Position numbers and translations under genes: made by a program. Shown piece after piece: positions 46,075-60,957 of a stretch of DNA of 64,000 bases (within the stretch, counting starts at the first letter, position 1; each line of letters starts with the position of its first letter). Source of the DNA: Penelope pileata (lineage: Eukaryota > Chordata > Aves > Galliformes > Cracidae); NCBI GenBank assembly GCA_013396635.1, contig WBMW01005298.1, forward strand, positions 1 to 64,000, written 5' to 3'. The notes under the pieces are model-generated. The model made no database searches. It saw only the letters and a list, made by a program, of their open reading frames with translations, and was not told the origin of the DNA.

Positions 46075-49000
46075 TTTTCTAAGCTCAGTGTTCCATCTTT
46101 TATTCATTTTTGATCATTTGTGAATGACCATGATAGTTACATCAAAATAATCCAAATCAGAAGCTTTCCTGAAACTATCCAAATGAAATGGAATAAGTGG
46201 TCACTGTAGTTGCTATAAACAAGCAAGCACTTCAGTCCTTGGCTGTATGCACTGAAGACAAGTATTCACATTTGCATTTAACAATCGGAATTCTTTTTGT
46301 GTTATCAACGCAGAAATGTTTAACTTAATTTTCTATTGATTTCCATGTGCATGTGTCACCTTTTACTCGGTGTATTCTGTGTCCCAGCTGACGTGCCTTT
46401 AACCTCTTCTTTACTCTAAGGAGCTAACTTGTTTATCTTTAGTCTAACATTTCTTTTGTAACCTAGCTGCTTATAAAACTAAAAAAGCCTTTGCATCAGA
46501 ATTGTTTACTTTTTAGCTTTGCATGACTGTTACTTATTTATTCATTCTTTGTTCTCCCTGTGATTGCTGCCAATGGAAGCTGATTTGGTCTCTAATGCAC
46601 TTATGTGATTCTTAATACAACTTTAATGCGCCCTGTTACTGCTCTTTATTTCCTTTCTTGTTGGACCTTATTGTTAAACCTTTCTTATATTCCTTTGATT
46701 TTTCATCACTCCTTTCACCTCCTCAAGCTTTCCCATTTTTACAAAAAAAAAAGTCATGTTAGAAACAGTAGACAAGTGAATGGAATGGGATCGTTTGGGG
46801 TAAACTGATGTCTTTAGAAAACTGAAAAATTTCAGAATATGCCTGTTTGTATTAATGCTTTTTTTTCAGGTGGCTTTTATTTTCATGTTTGTCTTCTGTG
46901 CTTTTCATTTAATGCACTGTGTAACTTTTGTTTGCTGAAATTGGCGTTTCTGCTTTCATGAATACATTATTTTTCAGAAATATTTAGTGTTGAAGTAAAG
47001 CTTTATTGAAATTTCAATTTATTTAGGAAATGCGTCTCTGGAGGCTCTAAGGGAAACAGCATGCGACTATGTTTAAGCTGTGGTGTTTCTGAAGTATTGC
47101 TTTAAAAAGAAATTATAGAGCAGGAGAATAGTAGAATATTAAATTTGCAATCAGAGTAAAAATTGTGTTGTGGGTATAATTTGAAAGGCATCTGAGGTAT
47201 TAGAGCAAACCGCCTCGCTATCACTGCTTTCATTAAATGGTGCACAGGCAAAGTCAGTAGTGGATTTTTACAGCAAGGCTTTCTTCAGCTAGAGGCTAAC
47301 CTTTGCATTTGACAAGAGACCAGTACAAAGGCTTAACACATGCAGTATCCTTTTTAATTGCATATTAAAACAACCTATCGGATACTTTCTTTCAAATTTG
47401 TTGCTTGCTTTCATCTTCTCTCAGTCCTGTATTTCACTAATTTAGAGTGATATTTTAGCAGAGCGCTTTGGTAATGGCTCAGCAACAACGTTGTGTCTGA
47501 TCTGGGCCTGAAGGTTGTGTATTTGATGCTGTGGTTTTGTACATAGTACAGCATCCAGGACACAACTAATGAGGATTTGTAAATTGTAAAGGAGAAAGTA
47601 GGAACACAAAGGAGATGATCTGCCTCACAGGGGTAATTACTGAAGAATTATCTGAATGTAGACCCAAGATGCTCACCCAGTGCCACAGTAAATGAGAATT
47701 TCCTTTGCGGGCTACAGCTACTGACAAATGACGTGGAAGAAACGGTGGGGGAAGAGCACTTAATGTGATCACAGTGCTGGCAATGGGGAAATGGCTCGAT
47801 AAGAATAAATGCCTTGTATTTCACCATGCCTTTCATTACTATAGCAATGGAAATTTTTATGTGTCTTAAGAGCAGTGGGAATTGTCAGCCCCTGGATACC
47901 TTGGGCTGAGCCCAGTAGAATTTTAATGAAGCAATTTGGCTCCAGAATACGTTTAAGTTGGTGGTTCCTCAGCTGTGGTCTGTAGACCAACACTAATCCT
48001 TGAGCTTTACTGAAGAAGGCGAACTGGACACTAAGTAGCACTGTAGGAAGCGGCAAGGCAAAGTAATACAAACAAGAGTGTATCTGTCTTGATTTCTCTA
48101 GACTGTGTTGTAGAAGAGGAATTGCTAATGTAAAATCTTGCATTTGAGGGCAAGGGAACAGTACAAGTATGTTCCCCTTACTAACTAAATGAATAAAAAT
48201 GTAACACATGATTTGCATTTGTTAATAGTGTGCATTTTAAATAATCCACGTCCATTCCCAAGTAAATTCAATTTACATTTTGTTTAGCATAGAATATCTC
48301 TAAGCAGAGTCTGGGACTTCACTGCACTTACCGTACTGTATATATGCTGCAAGAGTTTTCTGTTTAAGGCAAGGAAACAAGTGAACGTAAGACAAATGGG
48401 GAAACACGAGGTAATGGAGACAGCTGACTGTAGTGATAAGCTGTAGTTGTGATCCACCATCTGCCCAACTACAGAATGAAATTTTTAATATTTTTGTGGC
48501 AGTGTGCTATTTATTTGTTCTGCCTTAGATCTGTAGCGCTGCAGGTGTACGTATAACTCTGTGCCCGACCAGTGTTGGTTGGTAAGATCTGTTAGGGCAG
48601 TAGCGTTGTTCCTGAGCCCTCAGGTGTGTCCAACATGCATGCGTGTGCCTGAGGCGTGCTGCCTGACCCACGTTTGGTAGAGGCCCGGGGGGGTTGCTGA
48701 AGGTTATCAGGTAATCCAAATAATATTTGTTACTCTTTTGGAGAAAAGTGTTTTCTAGTCTTACTTTACTGTCTTGACTAGATTTGACTGAGGTTTTTAA
48801 GATTTTGCCCTGACACACTTAGCTAACAGAAGTCATTTTCCATGCAGTGCAGAAGTGCTAGGGACATGGAGGAGAGTACTTGTGTCTTGTATGTTACGTT
48901 CTCAAGGTTTCCTAAATTAGAGACTTAAGATGAATTTTTAAAATGACCCACAGTGCTTTGCTTTTCTTTAAGTAGTGGTCAGCATGTCTGTGTTGTCTGC

Positions 49001-50073
49001 AGCTGTTGGTATAGAGGAAGCTGTAACAGCTGTGAGAGTTTCTTGCTTATGGGAGGTCACTTCGCTGATACAGGCCCAGCAAAACTGCTCTGTGGTCACT
49101 GGATGGTGGCTGAGGCCTGTGACTGGAGCCCCATGGAGGTTTGGTGACATGGCTGCTCTGACTGCAGCAGTGCCTCATCACTCTGGGGAAGGCTGCAGAC
49201 CCATGGGAAATGACCTTGTGGTCTTTGTTGCGAAGTTGACTGGTGCTTTTGTATCAGGAAAGCGTTACACATTCTTCATTGCTTGTTTGTGAACATGGAG
49301 GCATATGATGTGTCCTCGATATATTTGTCTTCAAGGTGTAGCTGGAGTGTTGAAAACAGACAAGAATGACATAATACATCAGAAGTCACAGAGGGCTAGC
49401 AATAAATAAGTACTGGTATTTGTTTCTGGCAGCTTAGTCTAACTTGTGTCTTCTAGGCTTCCATAAGTCAGAAAGTCTAATGAATCTTTCATGTGGAGAA
49501 CTTTAGCCTGAAACAAAATTTCTCAACAAGAATTGAGTGCAAGTGAACAAATGAGGTTATGTCTTATGAAGGCAAGCTTGAAGTTCTGTTTCTGGAAAGG
49601 GGAAAAAGTAGAAAGGGATCAAGATAACTGTGTGGAAAAACTGATGCCGATAACTTGTGCCATTTGAGCTACGAGGGCTCTGCAGTCCAGTAGCACACCA
49701 CCCCGCTGAGGGCAGTACGGGAGCACACGGCACAGTGAGAGGCTTCTGGGGATGGGTAAAGGCTCGTAGGGAAGCGAATATTCAGCAAAAAATTAGAGCA
49801 TTTTATGTGAAAATCAGCCAAGCACATGTTGGAGAATGGGTAGGGAGTGAGGGTACTCACAAGCTTAGATTTCTCTCAAGTAGGCCAGTCCCCTGAGGTT
49901 GCTTCTGTTGTGCCCTTCCAGTTTGCCTTGTCACCAGTGTGTTTGAGAGTCCATCTTATTCTTCACTTCAGGTAGAGAGGTGTTAAGCCATTCAGTGATC
50001 ACCTAGATTATATATTTTTTTCTTCCGAATACTCTACTGAGCAAGTAGCAGGCATTCTACAGAGCACAGGACT
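46075..50073. other. DDX10: Intronic sequence with a possible hAT-like tip
   Basis: No exon recognised. At 47960-47989 the sequence GGTGGTTCCTCAGCTGTGGT, followed by CTGTAGACC, resembles the tip of MER5/Charlie-type hAT elements, but the body was not traced. The 149-codon minus-strand frame 47769-48218 covers it and is not a known protein. Confidence 0.4.
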
Positions 50074-50247
50074 GGCCAACTTGGCCTCGAACACCTCCAG
50101 GGATGGGGCATCCAAAGCTCTTTGGGCAGCTGTGCCAGTGCCTCACCACACTTGAGTGAAGAATTTTTTCCTTAAAGTTAATCTCAATCTCTCCTCATTT
50201 AGTTCAAAGCCATTACCACTTGTCCTAATACGTTTTCCCTGTACATG
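50074..50247 (-). mobile_element. CR1 LINE fragment, antisense, 3' tip missing
   Basis: The + strand reads CAACTTGGCCTCGAACACCT, then AGTGCCTCACCAC and GAAGAATTTTTTCCTTAAAG. The minus strand gives LRKKFFTQ- and APSLEVFEAKL-like coding remnants with stops. It lacks the terminal ATTCTATG repeat that the other copies keep, so both ends are lost. Confidence 0.85.
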
Positions 50248-53200
50248 GTTGGTAGTTGCACTGCATTACAAATTGTGCCTATAGCTTCTGTATTAAAATG
50301 GCGTCTTTACAGCAGAAAAATAACATCTCAAACATTGACTGACTGCTGTGTGTGTTAGGGTGAGGGGGTAACCCACAAGCAAAGTAATTTGCTGCGTACT
50401 TGTTAAAACTCTGCTGGATTAAATCTTTAGCCGAAAAGTGTGCTGAATCATTGCCCTTTTAAATGTGAAAGTGACATCATGATTGCAGGTTTTTTACAGG
50501 ATCTGATATAAAGTCTCACCTTAATGCTTTTGAGTACGATGACTTTATAATAACATATTCAGCAGTGCTACAACTATTGTGTAGATACCTGCTGCTCAGT
50601 AAATTGCTCTCCACTCCGTATTTAAGTCCTGAGTTACGTTGATAAGAATCGCTGTCGACTAGAGAGCAGTATGCCCTGAAGCTGGAACGTGGTAATGATG
50701 AAAATTGTTTTCTATTAGATATTCTAAAACTGGTTTATTACTCCTGTTCACCTTTGAAAGAAAAATATCATTCTTAAACTCATTTTATTGCCCTCTCTTA
50801 TTTCCCTCTGTTTCATATCTTTCTAGAAATGTAGTAATGTTCCAGACAGGATAAGGTGGGAGAGGACTCTAACATCTAGATCTCTTTAAAATTAAGTTCA
50901 TTTCTCAAACAATCCAAGCAATTTGGGAGCATGCTAACTGCCCAGAGTTTAAGACACTTAGGATCTTGAAAATCCCATACCAGAAAACAAACCCACAGTG
51001 GCTCCTTGTGAAAATCCAAGTGTTACAGTTCTGCAAGTGAGGGATTTACTAGCCTCAAATCTCCAGAATGAAGAACTTGGGTCTGTCTGAACCACAGTCC
51101 TTGCAGATGAGCAATCCATGAAACTGTGAACAAGTGAAAACTGACTGAGTGAGTGGTCATGGGAGAGGAATTTATTTCTGCAGTGGGAAGTGGGGCCGTA
51201 TTTTCAATCTGTGTATTCAGCTCAGGACTTTTTATGGCAAATATCTGCCACCACTTCCACCATTTATTTTGTTTTCTCTTCAAGAAGGAGGAGTGGTTAA
51301 TTGCCTGATTTTTACAATTTAGTTTACTGGATTTTTTTTTTTTCAAGTATGTTTTTTTTCTTCACGTACTTTTTATTTTAGGCAATGAGGGTGGGACTTA
51401 GTGAAACATAAATTCTACCAAAGTGGTGTAAATAAGTGAGCAGATGGATTCTGAAGTTAATCATCTGTTTTGCATAAGCATGCATTAAAGGTAGGTGTAA
51501 AACATATTAAGAGGAGATAGTTCTAGACTGGTTCTGTGTATTTCATAGTTTTGATTACTGAACATTCAAGTCTTAGCTGAAATATTCATCTCTTTGTACT
51601 AATGGTCCGTAGCTGCCTCATTATTTTTCCCATCGCTGTACTAAATACTGAAACCTACTGATGTTCTAAACAGCAAAGTAGATAAATAAGATAATAAATT
51701 ATGCCAGTTATCTTCTGGGAACTGCTAAACAGATAGAAAATGTATTATGGTTATGTCCTTGAAAGAAGGTTGCTTGTGCAATGTAGTGTGAACTTTTTAT
51801 CATGCTTCTTGTCGTGTCCTGATTATTGACTACTGAATACGCCGAGCTGCTTTTTCGATTTAAGAACAAATCAGTCAAATTTCCTTACTATAAAAGAAAA
51901 GTTTCGTGTTAGACAAAGCATAAGAGACCACTGCACACCAGACTGAAATGAAATATTACTTTTTATCTGTAATGATCTCTCAAACTCTTCTTGTCTACAT
52001 TAGCCTGTACTTGGATATGCTTTTTTTATGGTTTTCCTCAGAGCAGCTGAAAATGATAGATTAAAAAGAATCTTACCCACATTTCTGTAAATGGCTTTGG
52101 GAATAAAATCTATTGAACACATGATAAAAAGTTACTGCATCATAAAAAGATGTACTGTTCAAGCATGGAAGCACTGTAAAAAGTGCTTATAAAAGCATTT
52201 CAGATTTTTTTGCCCTTCCGGAGTAGGAGTAAGTCATAACATCTGTTCCCTTTTAAAACAAATGAAAACAATATTTATGCAGTGATACAGAGGGGCAACC
52301 TCAGTTTCTGCAGGAGTAGAAAAAATTGCTTCATTGAGTTTGCCTCCCCTTATGTATTATCTTAAGTATGAAATGCTGCAAGTGTTATCTCCAAGTAATA
52401 TCCTGCGTGGTTTTAAATTGAGTGGCTTGTGCAGAAGGTCAAACTGCCTGGCTGTTCTTACAGACTGGTCTGTTTGCAGCATCTATATCTGAGTACATTA
52501 TCACAGTTACATAACTTGAGAAAATATTTTGGAGAAGAGGAATTTAAATTACTCTTTATCTCAAGTAGTTTCATCTTGGATTACTGCTTTTAATAGAAAA
52601 AGATCAGTAGCAGTGGGGAGAACTCGGATACCTTCCTACTTATCGCTGTTTTTTTTTGAGGATGAAAAATTACAGAAATTTTTTTTGCCAAAAAGTTTCA
52701 AGAGGATGTTTTTGCTTAATCTTCTACAGTAAGATGTGTCAATGTGAATGCATGTTAAAAATCAGTTTTCTGCATTGGCAGTTGATTTGCTGCTGTTCTT
52801 GCTTTTCATTCTTATCTTAACTTTTCCTTGTGTTGATTCTCTCCATCTGCCTTTACATTCTGGAGTTGTGCACCTCCGGAGTAAGTAGTATCTGGGGTCC
52901 TTCTGGCTGTGATCGATGAATAGCTCTTGACATAGTGTGAAAACATTTGTGACTGAAATGGGAAACATTTCTTATCATCCTAGAAATTTTGATTTTCTGA
53001 CAGATTGTTCTTAATGGGATAAACGTTGTCTACCTTACTTAACCCATGTATTCTCTGAAGTGGCTTCAGAAAGTATTACTTCTTGTAGGAGATGAGTATA
53101 TCCCTTGTCTCTTACACAACCTATCTGGAAGTTTTTATGGAGACCTGTAGTGAGATGGCAGTAGGACCAACACGTTAGCCCACAGAGTCTACCTTTAAGG

Positions 53201-54481
53201 AATAGATTTGTCAGCAATAACTTTTTTTTTTAGGTTGTGATAACAGATGACTAAGCATAAACCTATTTTTTTCTTACCTGTTTCAATTATTTTTTCAAAG
53301 TCCTAATTTTTCACTGCAGCAGGTCACTTGAATTGCAGCCTGTAAATCTGCTTCAGCCGAGCTTTGGATGGGGAGGCTGGGGAGTGTCGTAATTGTTGTG
53401 CATCCTCACTTCATAATCACCTCCAGACTGTTTGTGTTGATTTTGTGTTGTTGTGTGGGTTTTTTTTTTGTGTTCCTGATAGTTCAAGCTTGCTTCATCA
53501 CTTCAGGCATGTAGGAATTTGTATGTGCACCCAGGAGCTTAGCTTAGGCTCAAACGGGATAACTTCGGTGGTAGAGGAGTGCAATAAAGTCCAACTAAGA
53601 GACATCTGTCAAGAGAGGATTTTTTTGACTTAGGGATTTTTCTCAGAAGGCCAATACATTTTTTGAATTACAAAGATGGGAAGTAAGCTTGAAGTGAAGA
53701 ACTCACAGCTTTTTTGGCAGTACTCAGAAAAACGTTTCAGGAAGGGGAATGTGTTATTTACTCTATATGGCTTAAACTATATACAGCTATCAAGCTACAC
53801 ACCAGACCTACGTACCTGCAGCAGACTTCTCAACAATTCACTGTAGTTCCAGTGGGAAGGTTGGGAACATCTTTGAACAACAAATGGTCTGGGACCTACG
53901 TTCGCAGTCCTGATGCCACTCCTGTCTCCTGCCTTGTGTCTTCGTGTGAGCTGGCTGCTGTGTTGTGCTTGGGGTGATGGTGCAGGGAGAGGTGGGGACG
54001 GCTGCTCAGTGCCACTGATCAGGGCATCTTCCCTTGGCTGCCTACAGAGCATTCTGTGCTAGGTCGGTGATACATTTATATCATCTGGTTTGTGAAACTT
54101 TGTTGTTAGATTGTAATCGGTTTCAGTTAGCACCAGAGAGCTCTGAGCTGTATATTTTGGTGAATAGCTAACAAGGTACACATTTGCTTATATGGTTATT
54201 CCTGTTAAGATTTATTTTTGTCTACACAAAACCTGAAATCCACACATGTTTGAAAGCAGTGCAATTAATTTGAAAGGAGAAAAGTCTGTAAGGTTATATA
54301 AAAACTAAGTTAAATTAATTGTAATGGAAGTAACTGTAACAAGTAGATTATATTCATTCCCCAATATCTAAGTCCAGTATGTTCCTCTAGAAATAGTTTG
54401 TAGAACTTGAATTTTTTAAATATCTTCGAAAAACATGTTATTGCTTAGATAAGTTAACCAGGGTATAAGAGGTTTTCCAAG

Positions 54482-54496
54482 CAGCAGCAGCAGCAG
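54482..54496. repeat. (CAG)5 trinucleotide repeat
   Basis: Five CAG units. An ORF starting just after it (54501-54743 +) is not recognised and I do not call it coding. Confidence 0.85.
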
Positions 54497-57400
54497 AGCC
54501 ATGAATGCAGCTCAGGAGAAGACATTCTTTGGAGTGTTTAGAATGCAATTAATTACCTTCCATACACTTTCAGATAAGCGCTTGTCATGCACTGTACTAA
54601 TTGTTCCTCTTTCAAGAAAAACAACTGTTGTAATGAACATCAAAATTCTTAAAAGAATTCTAGAAAGAACATTCCTGTCCCAGGTGTTTCTCAGACTGAA
54701 TGAAGATGAAGAATACCAGAGGTGTGCACGGAGAACCATGTGAGCTCATGCTGTTGCCTCCTGCCAGCTTTTACTGAAAGTATCTTGCCTGATAGGTCCT
54801 AGGGTGTGTGTTTGTCTTTTTCCTGGCTACTGGAACGGTGGGAGCTCATGGTCATCCTGTGACTGTAAGTGCCTGGTTGCCTTTCTTCTGCTCTCTCGAT
54901 TTGGTTTGAGCTCTCACTTTCAATTTCAAATTCTGAATAGCCCTTCATCGCATTTTAATGGGTCTAGTTTTCAGGCTTATATTTTTCTTTTTGAGCAGCC
55001 TGTTGCTTATTTTCTCAAGCTTGCAGCAGCCCCCAGCTTTGTCATCGGTTCATCAGTGCCCTCTGGGTAGCATGGGCACCACCGGAGCGACTGGGGAGAG
55101 ACTCTGCTCCATGGTAATTCATCTTGCTGCACACACAGTTCATTGTAGTCCCAGTGTGTGACTAATCCTTGACCTTTTTTCAGTTTTTTAAACTTCAGCT
55201 AAGATTTTTCACTGTGGTGCTATGTTAAATGTTGCTTTGAAATTAGTGCTGTTATATCCGCTTTGTTGAAAGAGTCAAGATACATTTTTTTTTTTTCAAT
55301 TGCAAATGAGTCTTTGGCATTCCTGTGTTACAATATATTCCTTATTCCAATTTCTGTTCCACCATTATAATCCATCATTTCGCCAAAATTTACTTTTCTG
55401 TGTGATATTCTGTTGAAGTCATACTAAGAGCCTGTAGTAGTCGGGAATAGCCTGGGTCATCTATTCTTTCCCTTCACTATTTTTATAAGTAATAGCATTT
55501 CTGATTCTACATTGCCTGTCAGTAAGAAAGATTTATTTAAAAAAAAAATCTACTAGATTTATGATTTTATGTGCTAATACTTTCAGAATTCCAGTATGGC
55601 GATTATCTGCTCCTTTAATGCCTGAATTTAAAAAAATAAATTCATTTTTGGTTTTGCTTCCAAGTGAGAGTAGAGTTTTTGTGTCCTGGCTCGTGGAAGC
55701 TGAGTTGCCTTTGCCCATCTGGTACCATAGTAGCCTTGCTGAAAGAGAGGGGAAAGTTTTCACTTAACTTTGAGGTCATAACAAATTTATTTTCAGTATC
55801 TGCCTCACACTGCTTAACCATTTCACTTTTTTGTTTTAATATTAATTCTATTGCTGCAAATTTTTACTGCTTCCATTACAAAGTTTTGGCTTGTGAGCCT
55901 CTCTGTATACCTTCAATTTTGTGTACTCAGTGTGCATCCTCTGTTGGTGATAGGAGTTCCCCCTTTTCTTCTGTCTACTGTTCTCCTTTTGGAGTTGACT
56001 ATTCTTTTTCTGTTTGGACTGAAATTTCTGATCCTCTTCTCTGTATGTAAAGGTCTAAATCCTTCTGAATGGTTTACCATGAGAACCTTTGTGCAGAATT
56101 AATGCAATTTTTACTCCTGATTTCCCTTTTTTTAAATGGAAGAGAGTAGATATCAGTAAATTGAGCATGTTTATTGAAATCTGTGTATTTTTTCCAATTC
56201 TAAGAAGGAAAAGACAAAAGAAGAATTTTTCACCTTTTTTTGCTGCTTCAAAAACAACATTAAAAATCTTAGCGTACCTCAGCATATCATCCTACTAAAC
56301 TTTGCTTGTTGTATCCTGGCAACTGAAGATATTTTTAGATGGGTGTTTCAGTTTTCCATCGGTCTATCATTTTTATAAGTTAAAAAACTGTAAAACTGAA
56401 AACTTTTGGTGACAAACAAACCACTGCAGAATTCCAGAGGAGTGAGAACTGAGAAAATATAAATTTTTAAACGAAACACCGCACCTTCTTGCGTGCTTTC
56501 TTCTAGCAACATCCCTTCACAACCAAGGTATGCAAGAGTGAATAGGAAGAGAACTATTGAAAGTGCAAGCTCACAGTACATGGGACCAGCTGGCTGTGGC
56601 CATATGATTTACTGAAGTTTCTTGTGCCTCATTCACTTGTAAGTTAGCTCTGAGCCCCTCTGACTTGTTTGTTGGTAGATTCTTAACTCTCTTGTAACTG
56701 AACACTGGGATTTAGGCAGAGTTTAGGCTCTCTGTGTGTGTGTTGCTGAAACAAGTGAAAACTTTTAATTGCTTCTGCTGGAGACAGAGGAGGTACATAA
56801 TGATTTTTAAATTATTTTTTCAAGCAGGTTGAAAATGCTCGTTATGTAAGCTTCCAGATAAATTTGACCTCATGTATTAAAAGTTGACTTCTGCAAATAC
56901 AGAAGATGTGGAGGCTTTCAGATCAAAGGCAGAATGTTTGAAAGGAGATGAGAAGGCAGATTTAAACTGCAGGCGGTTTTGGAAACCTAAGGTGAGCAGT
57001 TTCTAGTGCTCTGAAATGTAGTGCCTGGTTAGACAGATTGATATGCTCACGGTTATCAGACTCTCTCATACAACTCCTGGGTGGACATCCTTTTTGGCAG
57101 GGGTTTCAGCCTGGGTGTCTCTGTAGTGGAATAAAAGCAAAACCCTAGCAGACTGAGTGAACATCTGGGCTGTGCCAGTTCAGATGGGTGTTGGCCCCTC
57201 CAGTGTTTCTTCTCATCATGATTTACTGTGTTTGGAAAGCAGTGTGGTTTTCCCTTTGTGGTTCAGGTTCTTATGATGGCAGTGGCATCGAGCACGTGGG
57301 TGTGCTTTTCCTGTACTGGAATCCAGAAACGAGGTGCACTTTTTCTCATGTTTATCAATCCTTGAGATTCTCATTGTGTACCTTGAGATCTCAAAGCAAC

Positions 57401-60400
57401 TTTTGCTACTTTTCTTGCCTGTTTTTTTAAAATTTATTGAAAGAAGAAATTATGATCATTGCACCAATCTACCTCTGAAAAGCTCGCACTGCTAATACAA
57501 ACAAAAATCAGTGTTTGATATTTTTCAAAGGATATGAAGACTTTGCTATTTTCAGCAATTGACCATTAATATCGTTATGGTCTGATAATTAAATGGATAT
57601 ACCTTTTGTTTTTAGCATGTACAAAAGGAGGCAGAGAAAGTGCTGAAGTAAATATGTTTACCTTTGCGAAGTTTAAGTTTTTGTTACTGTATGATCACAG
57701 ATCAGGAGAGTTTAGTGAATAAAACTAAAACATGTTAAGAAGCTGCTGCTTGGCTGCTGCTGTGTTCCTGCTGCCTCATATAATGGCTTTGGAGGAAGAA
57801 AGGGTTTGTTCTGCTAGTCACAAGTGGTAAAATCTATTCAGCCTTAAAGAAAAACAGCATGAAAGCTTAATCTTCTCATCTCACATTTTGACCTAAGATT
57901 CCTCTGTAGAGTATTTTTAAGCTGTAATTTTAATGATGTTACGGCATTTCTTTAAACCTTAATTGCGTTAATACAAACATCATTTTTTTAGAAAATCTTT
58001 TTCTTAGTACTAGAAGATAGAATAGAATAAAAACAAATTGATTCTTTATTCTTTAACTAAAAAAGCCAGAAGTTTTCTCCGTTTATTTCATTACATGTCA
58101 GCATTGCATTCTAGCTGTAGCATTCACTGTTCACATTTCTCTGAATATTTGATTTTTACTCTAAGTTACTTGGATGTAGCTTGAGAGAGAAGGGGCTATT
58201 CTGATTCCTCTGGAGACTGAAAAACTACAAATGGAAGGAAGTAGCACATTTTCAGTATACGTGAAGGGATTAATGGTTTCATTAATCTTAAAGCAACACT
58301 CCCCTCGCCGTTCCTACTTGTCTCCCCTCACCTCCATTTTGAACGTGGGTCTTGCTCCATGTCAGATTCTGAAGGGGGAGATGAACAGTTGAGATGGTCC
58401 AGCTGCTGGAAAGTGAGAAACAATCTCAACATTGTCATTGCTGGAGATCTGAAGTGGAACAAAATGTGCAAAGCAAATGCAGGTTTTCCTGTCACCTCAA
58501 CTGCACATTACTGTTGTGTGCATTCTGGGATTTTTTTGGGAAGTGATAGAAGATGATGACTAATCATCTGATCATACTAATTGTAACTTAGTTTGATATA
58601 GAAGACATGTTTATGCTCTTATTTCTGATTTGCCATTTTTTGTTAGAAATAGCATCTTTGTGATGGCCTCTTCTTGCTTACCTAAATGGAAGGTCTGGAA
58701 TAGGGAGTATGTGTAGCAGTCAATTAAATCACATTTTTTGCATGTTAATTGGTGTATGAGAGTCTTCTTTTCATTTACTAAGCTGCAGTCCCTAGCCTAG
58801 GGTAACTGCAAGTGATTTGACTACTCAACATTTTTCTTGACTGTAGAAGTGGAGGAGTCTTTGATGGCTACTCAGTTTTATAGATTGTTTCAGAGAAAGG
58901 TCATGTTCTAATGATGCAACACCTTTTAATGACATAGGGAAGAGTAGAATGAAAACATTTCTTGTTCTGGCATTGGAATTAATAGTAGTATTAATCATTG
59001 TTGTATCCCTCTTGTTTATTATCAGCCTGAGATACTCTTTGGGTTATTAGTCATTAGAATATCATAGCACCTATGAGTTTCTTTCAAGTGTATATTTCTA
59101 CCAACCCTAACCACAAGAATAAATATGTGTTAGTATGTTTGATTTTGAACTTTTGAAATGTATTATTCCTTTAGTCAGGCATACTCAATTATCAGCTTAC
59201 TTTTTGCCAAGAAATATGTCAAGTAGTTCACTGTTCTTTTATACCTTTCTTTTAAAGTTATTTTATTGTGTTAAGCACTTAACGCCTTAGAAAGGGAAGT
59301 CATTGCTGTTTGTGCGTATAGATACTGGAGATTTTCTGACTAACACAACAGCAGCACCACAAAGTTCTGTGATCCGGTGCATTAAATAAAGACATCTTTC
59401 AGAGTGATCTAATTGTTGCAACACAATAAATGTCTTAGTGATTTTGTCCATATTAACTCTTGTAATGACAAACTTGGTTCTTTTATTTTTGTCTCACTTT
59501 GTATATAAATAGTTAAATTTTGTAAAATGAAGTGCAGTGACTTTGCAGATCCATGTCAGAAACTGTTTGTTGGCACATAACTTGGTATGTGTACAATTGT
59601 ATAATCCGTTGTGATCAAATCAAAGGATTGTTTTGAGAAATGGAAGTGCTGTTTAGCTTTTATTAAAACTCCCAGTTTTAAGTTTTTCAGCAGTTGCTGA
59701 AATGAACAGTTCAGTACCATATGGAATATGCGTTCATAATTTTAAAAAGTATAAGAATTCAGAAGAAAAGAGTTTTAAACTTTGAGCACTTTAGAAGTAT
59801 TCTAGGGAAATACTGCTTGCGCTGCCAGTTAGAAAGGAGAGTAAGATTTATTGAAGAACAGTTTTAGTAAACCTTTCTGTTACACTTGGTCTGTATCAGT
59901 GGTTGGAGAGAAATACTCAGCACAAATCCATTTAATGGTTCCTTTTTCTCCTTTCCCATCATTGTCTATATAAAAGTGAAAATGATCTCCTAAATGCCTT
60001 TCCTTTTTTGAAATACAGGGAGTCATAAGTATCTGTCTAAATATAAAACCCAAGCTCATCATGTAAACGTATTGCAGAAAATTGCAGTTCTAGCGAGTTG
60101 GCAAGTCTTTTGTTCCTGACTTGTACAATCAGTGTGTTAGGCACTGAGATTTTAATCTTAGTTTAGCTCTGCAACTTTCATGGTACAATTTAATTTGTTT
60201 TATTGGAAATAATAGTATGTTGTTTATTAAAAAATATATAGTGTAATCTAAGCCTTAAACCCAATCACAGACTCTAATGAAACTCTGATTCAGATATAAT
60301 CTTCTGTCCTAAATGTAATGAAAAAAGCCCAAAGCCAACATCATCCAGGAATGTGGTTGCCGTAGTGCAGTTTGCTCTTAGGTGTGGGTTCTTGCATCTG

Positions 60401-60946
60401 TTGCTGTTTCTTTGATCTGAAGGATAATTTAAATTGGAGCAATAGTGTGATGAACTGCCAGTCTTGTGCTCTTTGTACATGATGTGGTTAACAGTATTGA
60501 GTAGTAGTTAATAGAGCTTTTCCTTATTTCTTCTTTATTTGTTTTTTTCCTGCTGTGGTTTTGGGAGGTGTAGTATGTACGCTGTTGTGTGTGTGAAGAG
60601 AGCTGTTCTGTCACATACTGACACATACCTACCTGTTGTTACAGCTGTAACAGCCATGTTCTGTTCTCTGCATCTGTTGTGCTACCCGACAAAGTGATCT
60701 CTTTCAAAACCAGCACTCTTTTAACAGATTTAGAAAGAAAATATTGCATACATGTAGCAACAAATGTAGATGTCCAAGATTGCGCTTATCAAGCTGTAAT
60801 AGGGCTTAAGGAATTAACAAATTACTTTTGACTTCGTGGTTTTTGAAGTATCTTGGTTGGACATTTGCATGATAGTTAAAATCAAAGCAGCAGCCCACCA
60901 ACCGGAAGAAAAAAACACCTCAGGACAACAAAACCCATCAACCGCG

Positions 60947-60957
60947 CCCCCCCCCCC
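60947..60957. repeat. Poly-C run
   Basis: Eleven C in a row, preceded by ACCGCG and an A-rich stretch. A likely site of sequencing or polymerase slippage. Confidence 0.85.

Noticed and set aside
47769..48218. 149-codon minus-strand ORF
   Set aside because: No domain, no plausible splice or promoter context; overlaps a possible transposon tip.
54501..54743. ORF containing NEDEEYQR, considered as the next DDX10 exon
   Set aside because: The residues do not fit the Lys/Arg-rich segments of DDX10 and the reading context differs.
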